This document shows positions 25,277 through 36,209 of a stretch of DNA of 64,000 nucleotides, one piece after another. Made by a program: the position numbers and the translations under genes. This DNA comes from Apus apus (lineage: Eukaryota > Chordata > Aves > Apodiformes > Apodidae): contig NC_067290.1 of assembly GCF_020740795.1 (NCBI RefSeq), positions 17,927,001-17,991,000 of the forward strand. The letters are read 5' to 3'. Positions within the stretch are counted from its first letter, which is position 1. Each line of letters starts with the position of its first letter. Below the pieces are notes generated by a model, which was not told the origin of the DNA, searched no databases, and saw only the letters and a program-made list of their open reading frames with translations.

Positions 25277-27789
25277 AGGAGAACAAAGAAGTGTTTGTTT
25301 CTTGATTACTCATCTAGGAAGCATAACTGGCTCGTGCCTTCCTGCACAGCCAGGGCTGCCAGATCATTTACTGCTCTGCAAAAAGCGATCCCCGTTTGAG
25401 GAGCAACAGGGGAGTTTGGGCAAGCACTGCAAGATTTGCAGTACAAGACTTGGCTGCAGGAAGACACTATTTTCTAGCTTCAGTATTAATACCAGGTGAA
25501 GACCAGAGTTAGGTACAGAGTGGTCTTCACTGCTCCAGGCTTCCATGCTACGCCATAGGACAGTTTTGCAAGTCACTGCACTGGTGTGACTTGAAATGCT
25601 TTGATTAGGAATTTCTGAACTGCCTTTTGATGCTATTGGTGATTTAAGCATGCAGCTTTTTCTTTGAGGAACACCTAAATCACAGCAATGAGAAAACACT
25701 GCAGAAGTTTCCCATGTCTTCCTGTTAGATGGGTCCAGCTGGGATCAGCATTAGTCTCAGCCCTGCCTGGAAAAGGGCTCCATACAAACACCCAGCATCA
25801 GCCACTGTGAGGTAGAAAATAATAAACAAGAAGCACTGGAGAAAATGAAATAAAAAGAACTACAAAGCAAATATTCATGTGAGGAAACCTACATACCATT
25901 TTTTGAGAGGTTTTGGTGGGGTCTTGTTTGGGTTGTGGGGGTTTTTTTAGCTTTTCAGTACATGAATCACAAGTGAAGTTTTACAGCTCTGCTCCCTTCA
26001 AAACACCATAGATTCGTTTTTGCATTTAAACAACTGAATAAAGGGAGCTGCAGCAGCACATCCAGCCTCCTGCGAGCCAAGATACTTGCCTGCAGCTGAA
26101 CATTTACATCCTGGAGGAATCCATGCTCAGAACCACCAGTGCAGCAGCACAATGCCTTCGCACCCCTCTCCTGTATTAAAGCAGCACCCAGTTTTCCATC
26201 CAGGTCTATTTTTTTGGTCATGCAAACAAGGACAGGCAGGCAGCAGCTCTGCAGTCACTCACACAATCTTCTCTTGCTGTAGCTATCTCCAGGAGATGGG
26301 AAGGACTGTTCGGCTCAGAAATAAGTTTACAAAACACTAAGGAGCCATGAACTGGAGTTCCCCATCCCCATCTATACTCCCCACAGGTATCACACCCAAA
26401 CCTTCCAACCCAACACATAAGCCCAGTACACACCCTGGAGCAGCCTGGTGTGCTCTTATCCCTGCAGTTTTCACCCTGTGCTGGGCCCAACTCTGCAGCT
26501 CCAAACACGGCTCTTGGCTCAATGTGGCTCCAAGGCAAGAAATTTCCAGGTGACCAGTCAATCAAAATCCCAGTGGAGAGGTGAGTGGGCAAGCTTGGCA
26601 GGTAGCAGCACTGCTGTGGAAATAATTCACTGGCTCCCTCCCAGTCTCCAGCTGGGGATGACAGAGCTGGATGCTGATGGAGATGCAGCAGGTCCCCTCC
26701 ACTCCCAGCCTTGCCCAGGCAGCTGCTCTGGCTCCTTTGGCTGGTCACAGGTTAAGGACAGGGGCTGTGCAGTCTTCGAGACCAGGACTGTTTCTCTCCC
26801 CACTCATCCAGCACACCAAGCAAGTGCTTTTTGGGTCTGTAGAACAACTACTACCTTTCCTGTCTCTTCTTATTCTTGGCAGAAAGGATTTTGAATTGTG
26901 TCCAACCAAGGTTAAAAGCATTTAAGATGCTGTTTGCACAGTGCGTTGCTGGCTTTTTAAAAAGCAATCTTCTGTTGTAACATGCACTTCCCCTCCTCCC
27001 CATACACAAAAATATCCCAATGGCCTTTAATTTAGTAGCTGTTCTCAAATTCCTGGGGAAAAACTCTAGATTAAGATTTTTTTTCCCCTTTCCATTTTTC
27101 TATTGCTTGGTTTTCAAATTCCAATTTTGAACAGTTACATGACATGTCTCCCCTCTCAGGTGGGGGGAAAAAGAGGAACTAGAAAGACCACAGTAATTCA
27201 CATCACCTTGTTTCCTAGGCAGAGGATCAAAATACTGCTTGCAAAATACTGGTATTTTTACACTACAAAAATACAATTAGGCTCTCAATTAAATTGTACT
27301 AATTTTACTCGTGGGAGTTTGTTAGCACAAGACAGCCAAAGGAACTCCCAAGGGCTCTAATGAAAATCCTCTGCACTGAGCCTCACCATTTCTGCAGCTA
27401 CAGAAAGAGGGGAAACGGTTGTCTGAGTACCAGAACCCAAATTCTGCAGACACATCCACCACCATCAACTTTCTGTATGTTGTCAGTCCTGGGGAACAAA
27501 CTGGATTAACTCGAGTGAAGGTTTCTACCTGCATGCCCACGTGTTGGCAGAAGTGAGGTGCCTGAGGAGCAGCTGATGGACAAGACATACAGACTGAACA
27601 ACTGCTTCACCAAGGGGACTCTCCACTTTTTCTGAGTACTGGCATCTCCCAAAAAAGAGAGCTTTCAGATTTAATTAAATTTTACTATTTTATTTGTGAA
27701 AAAACTACAAGCAGAATTCATAAATAGACATTTCTATTTAAAGCAGGAAAATGATAAAGTGGCTTCTAATAACAGTCGTGCACATGCCA
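25277..27789. other. intergenic DNA just beyond the RYBP 3' end
   Basis: No recognisable exon or transposon. Composition resembles the rest of the intergenic part. It is the immediate downstream flank of RYBP, so some of it may be transcribed past the poly(A) site, and the lowest end of the 3' UTR could extend to about 27,670 if the distal poly(A) signal is used. Confidence 0.5.
27689..27694 (-). terminator. RYBP: candidate distal poly(A) signal for RYBP (AATAAA)
   Basis: TTTATT on plus is AATAAA on the RYBP strand, about 3.8 kb after the stop codon. The sequence just beyond it is AT-rich with little GU-rich character, so it is less convincing than the signal at 27,813. Confidence 0.4.
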
Positions 27790-27812
27790 GTAACAGGAAT
27801 ATATTAACATCT

Positions 27813-27818
27813 TTTATT
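27813..27818 (-). terminator. RYBP: candidate main poly(A) signal for RYBP (AATAAA)
   Basis: AATAAA on the minus strand about 3.65 kb after the stop codon. It is followed within about 20-45 bases by a U/GU-rich stretch (CTGTTACTGGCATGTGC), the layout expected of a cleavage site. The implied 3' UTR length agrees with the long 3' UTR I recall for mammalian RYBP mRNA. Usage cannot be proved from sequence. Confidence 0.5.
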
Positions 27819-28530
27819 TGCTAGACAAAGAGCAGTGTCCAATATAAATTTCCCGAAAACATTTAAGACCTGTGAATTTCTGACCAGTTCACAAAACCAC
27901 CATTGACACTTTAGCATGAAGATTAAAACAAACCTAACAGGACTGTCAGCTCTAAAGACTTTACAGAGCAGAGAAACTTTCAAAAGCGTTATACAAGCTG
28001 TCTTTCTGGGCAAATGAAAAATATAGCTCGTATAATACATTAACATAAAAATCCACAAGATAAGATTATGTTTCGACATACTTAAACAAGCATTCTATAT
28101 TTGTCTCCAACGAACAAAGCTAAGGAAATAATGTAACCATCTTTACACAGTAAATTAAGGTTACAAGTCATACACAAGAACAGAACTGCTTGCGCATTAA
28201 AAACTGTTCAGCTCCATTGTCATACTCTAAATGTTGGCTCTTAAAACCATTCGGTTACATACAAGCAAAGGTTATTATATAGTCAGCAATTAATAAATTT
28301 TCAATAATTTAAGTTTATGGTAGAGCTTAAAAAAGTAGACTGAGAATGATCTTGGTAAGGCAGGTGAAAACATCTCAGTGGAAATAAACTCACGGAAGCT
28401 GCTGCCCAATTTTCGATCTGTCCAATTTGAAACAAGCAAAGTGTTCCAATTAAACTCCATAGCCTGGTGGTGTAAAACGCTGTCACTTTTCCTTTGCAGA
28501 ACTACATCAAACTGAGCAAGTCAGGCAAGC

Positions 28531-28562
28531 TGTGTCGGTGTCTGTGTGTGTGTGTCTGTGTA
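28531..28562 (-). repeat. CA repeat in the RYBP 3' UTR
   Basis: On plus this is an interrupted (TG)n stretch; in the RYBP transcript it reads (CA)n, interrupted by G. CA-rich RNA of this kind is a known ligand class for hnRNP L; binding here is only inferred. Confidence 0.85.
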
Positions 28563-29328
28563 AGAGTTGAAACTTCGCAAATGTTAACACTGTGCTTTAC
28601 TTACCTGCTTTCTGTGCCACTGAACACCACGAATCTGGTCCTTCCCCTACACTAGTGTTTTGGTTGGTTTGGTTCTTAAACACGCTCCCACCAGCAGTGG
28701 GACAACCCCTGGACACATCGCCGAGGGAATCCCACCCGTGGCCGCGTGCCGCGGGGACGCCAACTTCAGAAATGAAGTGTCAAAGCAAACGCCAGCCTTC
28801 AAATTCAGCTACGGATGAGGCCGGGGAGGTTCAATGCTTAGCTAGCAATTCCTACTGAATACAGAACTACAGGTCACTTGTTCCAAAGAAATTTTCCCAC
28901 TTGTTTATAGCAAGCTACTTTATCGAGGAGGCACGCCCAAAGAGACCGATGTTACCGACTTTACCAGTAGCTGGGAGTAGCTGGTTACGGCATTAAAGCT
29001 TTTTCAACTGATCTACAGGTCCATTTTCACTTGAAAAAGAAGCAATTTCCTGGTACACACAATGTTGTTGTTTTGTTTTGTTTTTTTTCCCTCACAAATT
29101 CCCAGATCCAGTCAAGGTGGCAAGCGCGTGGTTTGACTTGAAGCACCAGAATTTAACCCCCCTGAAGCCAGAGGGACTCTCCACTCGCTCCCACCCTTCG
29201 CTGGATCACGGCCGAGATGCACGCAAGCCTAATTGATAATGGATCATTTATAAAGCAGTGCAAAATATACAAGTTCAGGGGCATCTTCAAAAAATCTCTT
29301 AAAAAATTATTCCAATACATTTCAGTAA

Positions 29329-29337
29329 AATAAATAA
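29329..29337 (-). promoter_or_regulatory. RYBP: AU-rich element in the RYBP 3' UTR
   Basis: On the transcript strand positions 29,328-29,341 read as overlapping UAUUUAUUUAUUU and contain the UUAUUUAUU nonamer, the classic AU-rich destabilising motif bound by TTP/BRF and HuR family proteins. Function is inferred. Confidence 0.5.
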
Positions 29338-30004
29338 ATATGGCTGACCAGTTTACCCTCCCTGAGACCCTTAAAGGAATAGTAAAAACTGGAAAAGGAA
29401 TGTCTTTGCAATATCCCACTAATGTTAAAATGTGGATTGAGAAATTCATAGTATTTAAAACTATGTATAATAAATTGTCTTGATGCTCATAGGAAGCATC
29501 TAGTATCCTTTGGTTCTTTAATAAATACTTTAAAAATGCTTAAAAAGGTAAAGACAGCCTATACTGTGAATATAAGCAGAATTAAGTCAGGGTGCCCACA
29601 TTAAAATATTCAGAATAAAACCACTGCTGCCAAGGCACTGCCACTGCACATACCTGCGAGCAGGGGCTGTCACAGATCCCTTGCTCACACATTTCTGTCA
29701 CCAGTGTGAAAGGAACCTACATCTGCTACTCAAAAACCACACAGATTTTAAAAGAAATCTTAAATCAGTTGCCTCCACAAAGAGAAATTACTCTTGCTAA
29801 GCAAATAATTCACAATATAACAAGCTGGCACAAAGTTGTCAAAATATGGCCCTCTTTCATCATGCCCAAAAGTTATGCATTTGATGTCAAATGAAGCCAC
29901 AGCCTCTTGAGTCTGAAATTACTGCAAAGCACCCTGGGGCCACTAAATAAAGATGAAAAGCCAAAGAGGTTTGGGTTGTTGTTTGATTTGTTTTTTTAAA
30001 AAAG

Positions 30005-30010
30005 TTTATT
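30005..30010 (-). terminator. RYBP: possible internal poly(A) signal (AATAAA)
   Basis: AATAAA on the RYBP strand about 1.47 kb after the stop. The sequence after it is A-rich rather than GU-rich, so use as a proximal site is doubtful. Confidence 0.2.
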
Positions 30011-30969
30011 TCACCTCTTCAGCCTAGTGTTTTAGCAGGATAATGCATGGAAGGTAAACTGTAAAGCAACACTAACAGGCCAGAAAAAAAACCTACAGCC
30101 TGAATAGCTTTAGAGCAAGAACGGAGGAGATGCTGGTCACGAGCATGAGCCACGCACGTTGCTCGCTTGCCAGCACAAAAGCTTTTCCCTACTTTTGATC
30201 CCACAGCAGGAGACCCAGATGCATCCAAAGGCTGACAAGCCCAATTTCATCACTGGAAGAGATGCTGTTCAGAAACCACCCGGCAAGAAGAGCCACCCCA
30301 AGAGCACGGACAGGAGATGGGAGGGGGCTGACAAGGACCACCCCACTCACCAGTGGCAGGGACAAGCACCAGCTTGTTCCCTCAACCCGCCATCGCTCCC
30401 AGCCCTGCAGCTCCCTGCTGCCTGCCAACCCAAAGCAAACCACTCCAGTTCTAAAGTTTCCTCCATCATGGATGCAGGTGGATGAAATTCATTAAACCTA
30501 AGACCACGGAAGGTCTGTGGGATCAACTATGCACGACGTAGCAACGCTCACGATACCAAAACACACCAATCCCTGGCATGCTGACATCAGGCTGGTTGCC
30601 AATGCTCATGCTCCAGCTGGGCACGAACTTCCACATTACCAATCTGAGTTACCCTGGTGGGAACACAGGCTACCTGGAGCAATCTCTTCTCGTTTCAGAT
30701 CTCAAGCTATAAAAATGAAAACCACATGTCTAGTACGTTTTAGCCATTGCTTTGGGAATAAAGAGGAAAGGAACAATAGAGAGAATGGGTCCCGTCCAGG
30801 TTCAAACCTTCAGGAATACTTTTCACCTAAGACCAGTTCCATTTCAGTTTCAGTACTTTCACAGAAGGGGACTGTCCCAGATCTTGAACTGTTCAGTTAT
30901 TATTATTTTTTTTTCACTTCACAGTGTTTCAAGCACCAGCGTTTCCATGTATTGGTTTCAAATAACCCT

Positions 30970-31013
30970 TTATATATATTTATTTTTATATATATTTATA
31001 TATAATTTATATC
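30970..31013. repeat. AT-rich simple repeat in the RYBP 3' UTR
   Basis: Imperfect TATATA and TATTTA units over about 44 bases. It is entirely A/T apart from its edges and lies about 460 bases after the RYBP stop codon. Confidence 0.85.
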
Positions 31014-31095
31014 AAAACTGATAGTACACAGTATAACTGGAAGAAGAACTGAACTTAAAAAGGATATGTTGAAAGAGGATGGAGTTTGTGAATGC

Positions 31096-31104
31096 AATAA
31101 ATAA
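31096..31104 (-). promoter_or_regulatory. RYBP: second AU-rich nonamer in the RYBP 3' UTR
   Basis: AATAAATAA on plus reads UUAUUUAUU in the RYBP mRNA, the full AU-rich element nonamer, about 370 bases after the stop. Together with the copy near 29,330 it makes AU-rich-element control plausible. Confidence 0.45.
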
Positions 31105-31474
31105 AGCCCCCTTCCCTCCCCACCCGCTCCCTACCCCAAAACAAAACGTAATGTTCATGGAAAATTGTGCACAGCAGATATTATAAAAAAGTAGATTCAG
31201 GAGCACATCCAATTATAAATGATTGGTAGGAAAATCATATAAAACAATGGAATACATAAAAGTGTCAAGAGTAATCGTTAGGGTGAGAAATTCCTTGGTG
31301 GCCAGATGCCCACGGCAAGCAGAAATTATCCTGGTTGCATCAGTAAGAGATCGATGTCCGAGAAAAGTGTGTTCAAGCACAAAGGAGGCTCTCCAGGATT
31401 TGAACAGCATGGGCAGGTGGAGCGTTTGAATTTCATACCCTGATTCATAGTTTCCACAACTCCATGTGCAATTT

Positions 31475-31727
31475 TCAGAAAGATTCATCGTTGACTGCCG
31501 ACATGTCCCCCTTTGGCGTGGAGGAACGGGACGAGCCCTTGTCTGTGCTCTCAGAGCCCGAGCTGCTCTGATTCTGTTGTTCTGATCCTGCACTGGAGGT
31601 CACTGTAGAAGACGACGTGGAAGAGGAGCGAGTCTTTTCTTTAAAGTCTGTGATAATTACTGTGACATTTCCCACTGTGACTGCCAGCTGCTGCGCGGTA
31701 CTTCTGTCCACATTTTTCAGTCTGGGT
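31475..31727 (-). CDS. RYBP: RYBP last coding exon (C-terminal RING1B-binding region and stop)
   Basis: RYBP (RING1 and YY1 binding protein) is a nuclear subunit of variant Polycomb repressive complex 1, where it stimulates RING1B-dependent H2A Lys119 ubiquitylation and contacts transcription factors such as YY1. This exon follows a good acceptor (pyrimidine-rich tract ending TTTTAG; the intron's last base is 31,728). Its first base completes a split Arg codon, and 83 further codons and a TGA stop follow at 31,475-31,477. Exon residues 1-35 ([10 protein letters not shown], then [19 protein letters not shown]) match the conserved segment that forms the RING1B-contacting beta-hairpin. The rest is a Ser/Thr-rich tail ending [15 protein letters not shown], which is diagnostic of RYBP rather than its paralogue YAF2. 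I see no substitution relative to the mammalian protein as I recall it. It corresponds to residues 145-228. Confidence 0.97.
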
Positions 31728-34700
31728 CTAAAATAAATGAGAAAATGTTCATGAAGAGGATAAGTAAACGAGAAAGGCAAAGCTTATTAGAAAAAGCATT
31801 TGACAATAAACTCTGTGTGACTTGTCCTCCACTCGCCAGCACAGATGGCAAGAACTGGGGGAACTTGGGCAGCACCAAGCACTGCACAGCAGAGGACAAA
31901 GGTTTGACCTTCTGCTCCCTGTGACAGCCCAAGCAGCGAGGGCTGCAGCAGCACGCTCAGCCCCAGAGGAAAAACCTGCCTTGCAGAGCTCTGCAAAGGG
32001 TGCTCTGCTGAGGATTTATCCCTAATCCAACTCTGCCAGAAAGGAGGACACTACAGCAGAGCCAAGCGGACAGGAGCCAGACAGACCGAAGGATCTCGTC
32101 CCCAAGGGGCAGATGAAAGAGTTCTCTTATCTAAATTCACCATCTCATCATGTGCCCCGATGTTATGAGACAAGGCTGTGACTCTGCAACACAAAACCAC
32201 ATGAAAGCATTTGACCACGGCTCTTTCATTCCCATATTGGAACTCTGCAGCTGCAAACAACACAGGCACTGGGACAACTTGGCTTGTCTTTCAACTGCTT
32301 TGAGCTTTATACAAATCAGATGCCCGATCAGCCAATGTGTAAAATTGCTCAAAATGTTCCCTATGGAACTGCGGCTATTGTAAATAAAATCCAGAATCTA
32401 CTCCAGTATTTCTTGCAGCTAGCTCTTTTGGTAGAAAAAAAAAATAAGGAAAAAAAACCCAAAACCACCCAAAAAGAACACACTGGTATTTATAGCTCAG
32501 GATTATCTCAGTAATTTGCACGCTGTGCTATCATTCAATTAGTAATGTAGCTAATAAGAGGCTAGACTCTAGGAAGCTGACATTCATGCACATTTTGGGG
32601 GTGGTCCAAAGCTCTGATACAACAAATGTTGGACACTCCTCCTGCTACCAGGAGTCAGCTGCAGCAACTGCTGCAATTTACAGCTTTTGCTCCTAATTAA
32701 GGGTCAGGTTTAAGGAGCAGAATATTCCCACGAGGGAAATTAAAGATGAGAGTCTTTATACATCAGTGAAACAGCTTGCTGAGAACTGCCTTATTCCAAG
32801 GGATGGGAGGGAAGGTTAGTTTACTCTGGGATCAAGCTCCAGCTTTTAAACCAATCTCCCTTCCCTCCTCCTTGCCTGAAGCACACTAGGCAAATGCAGC
32901 CAAAAGGCCCCAAAAAGGAGACAATGCAGCCACATACACTCAATGGCTTGCAGTGGTAAGTTAACAAGGGGAAGGTCTTTAAGTAGTAGTTATCCAAGTG
33001 GTACTCCAGAGCCAGATAGAATAGAAAACGTATTAAGGACAGGTGTACAGCTTCAAAATACAAGAATGGCATTTCTGCAAATTGCCCTACAAAAAATGAA
33101 GTTACTGCATCAAAAATAGTATTTTAGTATCTAACCTAAGAAGCTGTGTCAATTTTTAACATGTACTACGGGAAAGCACTTCTGATAGAAGATACAACTA
33201 CAATATTGCTGTGCTGGGATAACTGCCAGTAAAAACCTCCTACTTGAAACAGCCCCAGCGTTTAGTGACCAGCCTTTGCAAACCTGTAGCTGTACTTGCT
33301 GAATTCCCACAGCAGACACATGCCCACGCGGGTGTGTTGTATGTACACGCTTGCAGGAGCTGGCAAATTCAACACGTAACCACAGGCTAGATTAAATGAT
33401 GTCACCTTGTTTGTGGGTAACAAGGAAGGCCAGCTAGCTCAGCAAGTTCTGGGGTTTCCGTCAGCTTTTGGAGTGTCTCAGCAGATGCAGGTTGCCCCCA
33501 GAGCCTCGGCAGCAAACCCAGCAGCCAGTGTTCCCGGAAGCGTAGTACGTGTGCGTATTTCCCTCCCTAAGCCCCAAGTTCCTCTAGGAAACCCAGTTCT
33601 TCCTGTAATTTGCCTGGGTCATTTGTTTTCTCTTGGACTGAGAAACAACCGAAAAATGCTGGCCCAGATACCGGAACAGACTTGACTGCCTCCACCTTCC
33701 TACAGGGTTGAACATGCGCTCCTGCTATTGCTTGTCAAAAGGCAGCACTGAGAGTATATTTAGACAAAAAAGAAAGAAAAAGGGAGATTGTATGGCCTAA
33801 GCTGCATTAAGTTCTGCCCAGAAAAGCTCCAGCTATCAGCTGTCTTTCAGCTAAGCCAGGCACCAAGAACCTAGATGAAACTGCCCATGAGATTGACATG
33901 GAAGGACTGGGGGGACTTAAGGCTGAGGTGCAGGATTTGTCAGTGCTCCTGCTCTCAAACACATTCTCAATGCCAGTTTCAGAACTGAGCCCTCCAACCA
34001 TTCCTGCAGGACACTTTAGGGTTCTCCTCTGTGCAAAGAGCTGATGAAGCACAGATGGAAGCCTCCAGACAATCTCTTCAGCACATGGATACAATTTTTG
34101 CTTCCTATAGAAGGCAAAGGGATTTGCCCATTCATGTTATTTTGCAAAATTAAACACCTTGATGCCTCACATTTATAGGTAAAAAGGCATACGGCCAAAC
34201 AAGAAATGTAAACAACCAATCTGTAACTGCACAGGAAGGCATGGAACAAACTAAGATATTCTGTCAGAAACAGGCATGGTATCCAGGAAGTTCAAACAGG
34301 ATTTCTTAAAATGACAATTTAAAAAAACCAAGCAAACAGTCAAGAAATCTGGGCATGAACAAATTTGAACAGATAACTATTGACTCTGTAAAAACTGGAT
34401 CCTTTGAAAAGACTCTTGACAGCACTCCTGAGGGCAGTGAATTGCAAGCAAAGTTCCACTAAACGTGACACTTAAAAAGACAGTTTAAGAACTGAAGATG
34501 ATGATGCATCCCTTAAAAATACCCATCTAGGCCTGATACTATTAAGTATTAATTAGGAATGACAACAGCTTGTAACAGAACATGCCATGAAAGATTCTGC
34601 TACAGACAAGGAGTAAAAACAATTATTTGATGTAATCTATCAACTTAATATTACATCATTAGTTGAGTGCATCAAGTCTCCTACATCCTAAGCCTCAAAA

Positions 34701-35819
34701 TAAGTACAATTTCAAAGAGAACAGGCCAAAAAAGTAACAACAAAGGTGTATTTCTCTAATCAAATCAGGAATGGACACTGATCTTTAGGGGCTGAGGAAG
34801 AGTTCAGTGTCCCTGCAAAGAGCTCAGCCTTCTACTACAGCAAACCTCACACTGCCCTCACTACACTCGAGTTACCATGTAAAAGATATTCACTCTTATT
34901 AAATGTTTTTGTGCTATTATCTAAAAAGTTCCAAGACAACATTTTTCTGCAGCCACGTCTTGCCAACCTTACTGCCACCAGCAGTGTGAACCGTATTTCC
35001 CATATGTTTTAGAACTGTTTGCAGCTAGCTAATATTGCTTCTGTTCATGTGACTTCACTATAAAATCCTTCTTACAGCACATTTAAGAGATGCAATTCTT
35101 ATTCAGTCCACACAGGCAGAGCACCCAGATTAATTCTGCCCCTTGTAGCTCTCTAAATTCAGTAATACAAAAAGTGTTTTTTGATGCTGAATTTTCAATT
35201 TTAGAAAAAAAGCAGAAGACACTGCTTACAGAAAACAGGTATGGAGTATATGAGTGTAGGCAAGTCTAGGGATAAACCTCTCTCCACAGACAGCTACTCA
35301 TTTGAAACTTAAACAAATATGAAAGAAACAATTCATGCTTTTTGTTGATAGCAAGATTCCAGCAAATCTGCTAATGCAGCCTTTTAATTCCTGTATACTT
35401 GGAAAACTATCTTGCCAATTACAGTCACTGAATTACAGATAAGGAAGTAAAAAAGTAACCTTTGTTACTGCTATCAAGCCATGATAAGAATTTGATAAAT
35501 ATCATCGCGATTGCTGGTTAATGTTTTTCCCCTGCTGTGTTTTACAGCCAAAAGCATTACTGCCCAATTGACAGCACCATTGATTTAGAAGAGAAACAAA
35601 AACTGAGTGGACAACAGAACAAATATTTCCAATGCCTGAATCTGTCCTCACCAGCAGTGTCTGAGTGCTTGCACATGAAGATGGCTCAGAGCCACTGATG
35701 GCCTTGCCACACTAACACTGGCAGACCCTGTGGGTTAGACAGTGCTCTGGCTCTATCCATTAGAAAAAAACCAACTGCTATTTAACACAGTTCTTAGATA
35801 CTGAGAGCTGTAAAGTTAC
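31728..35819 (-). other. RYBP: RYBP last intron (4,092 bp)
   Basis: On the minus strand it opens with GTAACT after exon 4 and closes with a pyrimidine-rich tract and TTTTAG. It is a phase 2 intron. No open frame inside resembles a protein, and I recognise no transposon. Reading through the donor gives AGG TAA, an immediate in-frame stop. Confidence 0.93.
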
Positions 35820-35918
35820 CTGGAAGAGTGATTTGAGTCACTGGTCTTTGTTGTAGTATTCCCAGACTGTATACTGTTTGCTTCACTAGGAGGGTCTTTC
35901 ACAATATCCGACTTTGGT
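35820..35918 (-). CDS. RYBP: RYBP penultimate coding exon (Ser/Thr/Asn-rich linker)
   Basis: This 99-bp exon has a strong acceptor (long C/T tract, then CCTGCAG, with exon base 1 at 35,918) and a GTAACT donor. It completes the split Lys codon from the exon before, encodes 32 whole codons beginning PKSDIVKDPPSEANSIQS and rich in Thr, Ser and Asn towards the end, and leaves AG for a split Arg. The 32 residues correspond to 113-144 of human RYBP with about six conservative changes by my recollection (for example Leu to Val, Ala to Gly, Glu to Asp). It is a flexible connector between the basic/acidic middle and the RING1B-binding end. No domain lies here. Frame continuity with both neighbours makes the call secure. 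Confidence 0.95.
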
Positions 35919-36032
35919 CTGCAGGAATTGGAGGGAAGAGGCAGAGTGTGAGGTTAGTTTAACTGCACAACTCATCAATGCACAGTGCTACTGAAATCAC
36001 TCCATATTTCATTGTGCATCCTGTAAACTTAC
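35919..36032 (-). other. RYBP: very short RYBP intron (114 bp)
   Basis: It runs from donor GTAAGT (strong consensus) to acceptor CCTGCAG with a long pyrimidine tract. It is phase 2 and 114 bases long (a multiple of three). If kept in the mRNA the reading frame meets TAA at once, because the donor reads AAG TAA. It stands out against the 4.1-kb and >27.8-kb introns on either side. Confidence 0.95.
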
Positions 36033-36209
36033 TTAGTCTTCTTGTTAGTGTTCTTCTTTGTAACACTTGGACTAATTTCCTTCTCTTTGTCAGGCTTTTC
36101 CTTGTCTTGTTTTTCCACTTTCTCCTTCTTCTCCTTCTTGGGTGGTGGTGGGGTTGCATATTGCTGGGCAACTTGTTGTGCCACCAACTGAGAGTTTATT
36201 CTAGGTTTT
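36033..36209 (-). CDS. RYBP: RYBP coding exon encoding the Lys/Glu-rich middle
   Basis: This 177-bp exon has acceptor TCATTATAG (exon base 1 at 36,209) and donor GTAAGT. Its first base completes an Arg codon begun in the missing upstream exon. The 58 whole codons that follow start [18 protein letters not shown], pass through PPPP, then a charged run of Lys/Glu, and end in [13 protein letters not shown] before a split Lys. They correspond to residues 54-111 of human RYBP, with a small Lys/Glu/Asp change in the charged run. The region follows the N-terminal NZF-type zinc finger (ubiquitin binding), which is encoded upstream and absent here. It is predicted to be disordered or helical and highly basic, consistent with chromatin or DNA contact. 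The start codon is not in the window. Confidence 0.96.

Larger units (their letters stand above)
27790..31474 (-). other. RYBP: RYBP 3' untranslated region
   Basis: This stretch runs from the RYBP stop codon to the candidate poly(A) site. It has no long open frame on the RYBP strand, is mostly AT-rich, and contains AU-rich elements, a CA repeat, an AU microsatellite and a short CpG-dense patch. A long 3' UTR is typical of this gene in vertebrates, which is why I treat the whole block as one terminal exon with the coding part at 31,475-31,727. The exact end is uncertain (about 27,795 or 27,670), and shorter forms could use internal AATAAA matches such as 30,005-30,010. Expected role: post-transcriptional control of RYBP dosage. 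Confidence 0.7.

Noticed and set aside
26218..26748. 176-codon open frame on minus
   Set aside because: Overlapping frames on the plus strand have similar length and neither resembles a protein; a chance frame.
31475..31780. single-exon gene of 101 codons starting at an ATG at 31,780
   Set aside because: The first residues come from the intron upstream of the acceptor at 31,728; splicing from the exon at 35,820 restores the RYBP frame exactly.
31475..36209. YAF2 (RYBP paralogue) as an alternative gene name
   Set aside because: The Ser-rich tail ending in MSAVNDESF, the Thr/Asn linker and the total of 228 residues fit RYBP, not the shorter YAF2.
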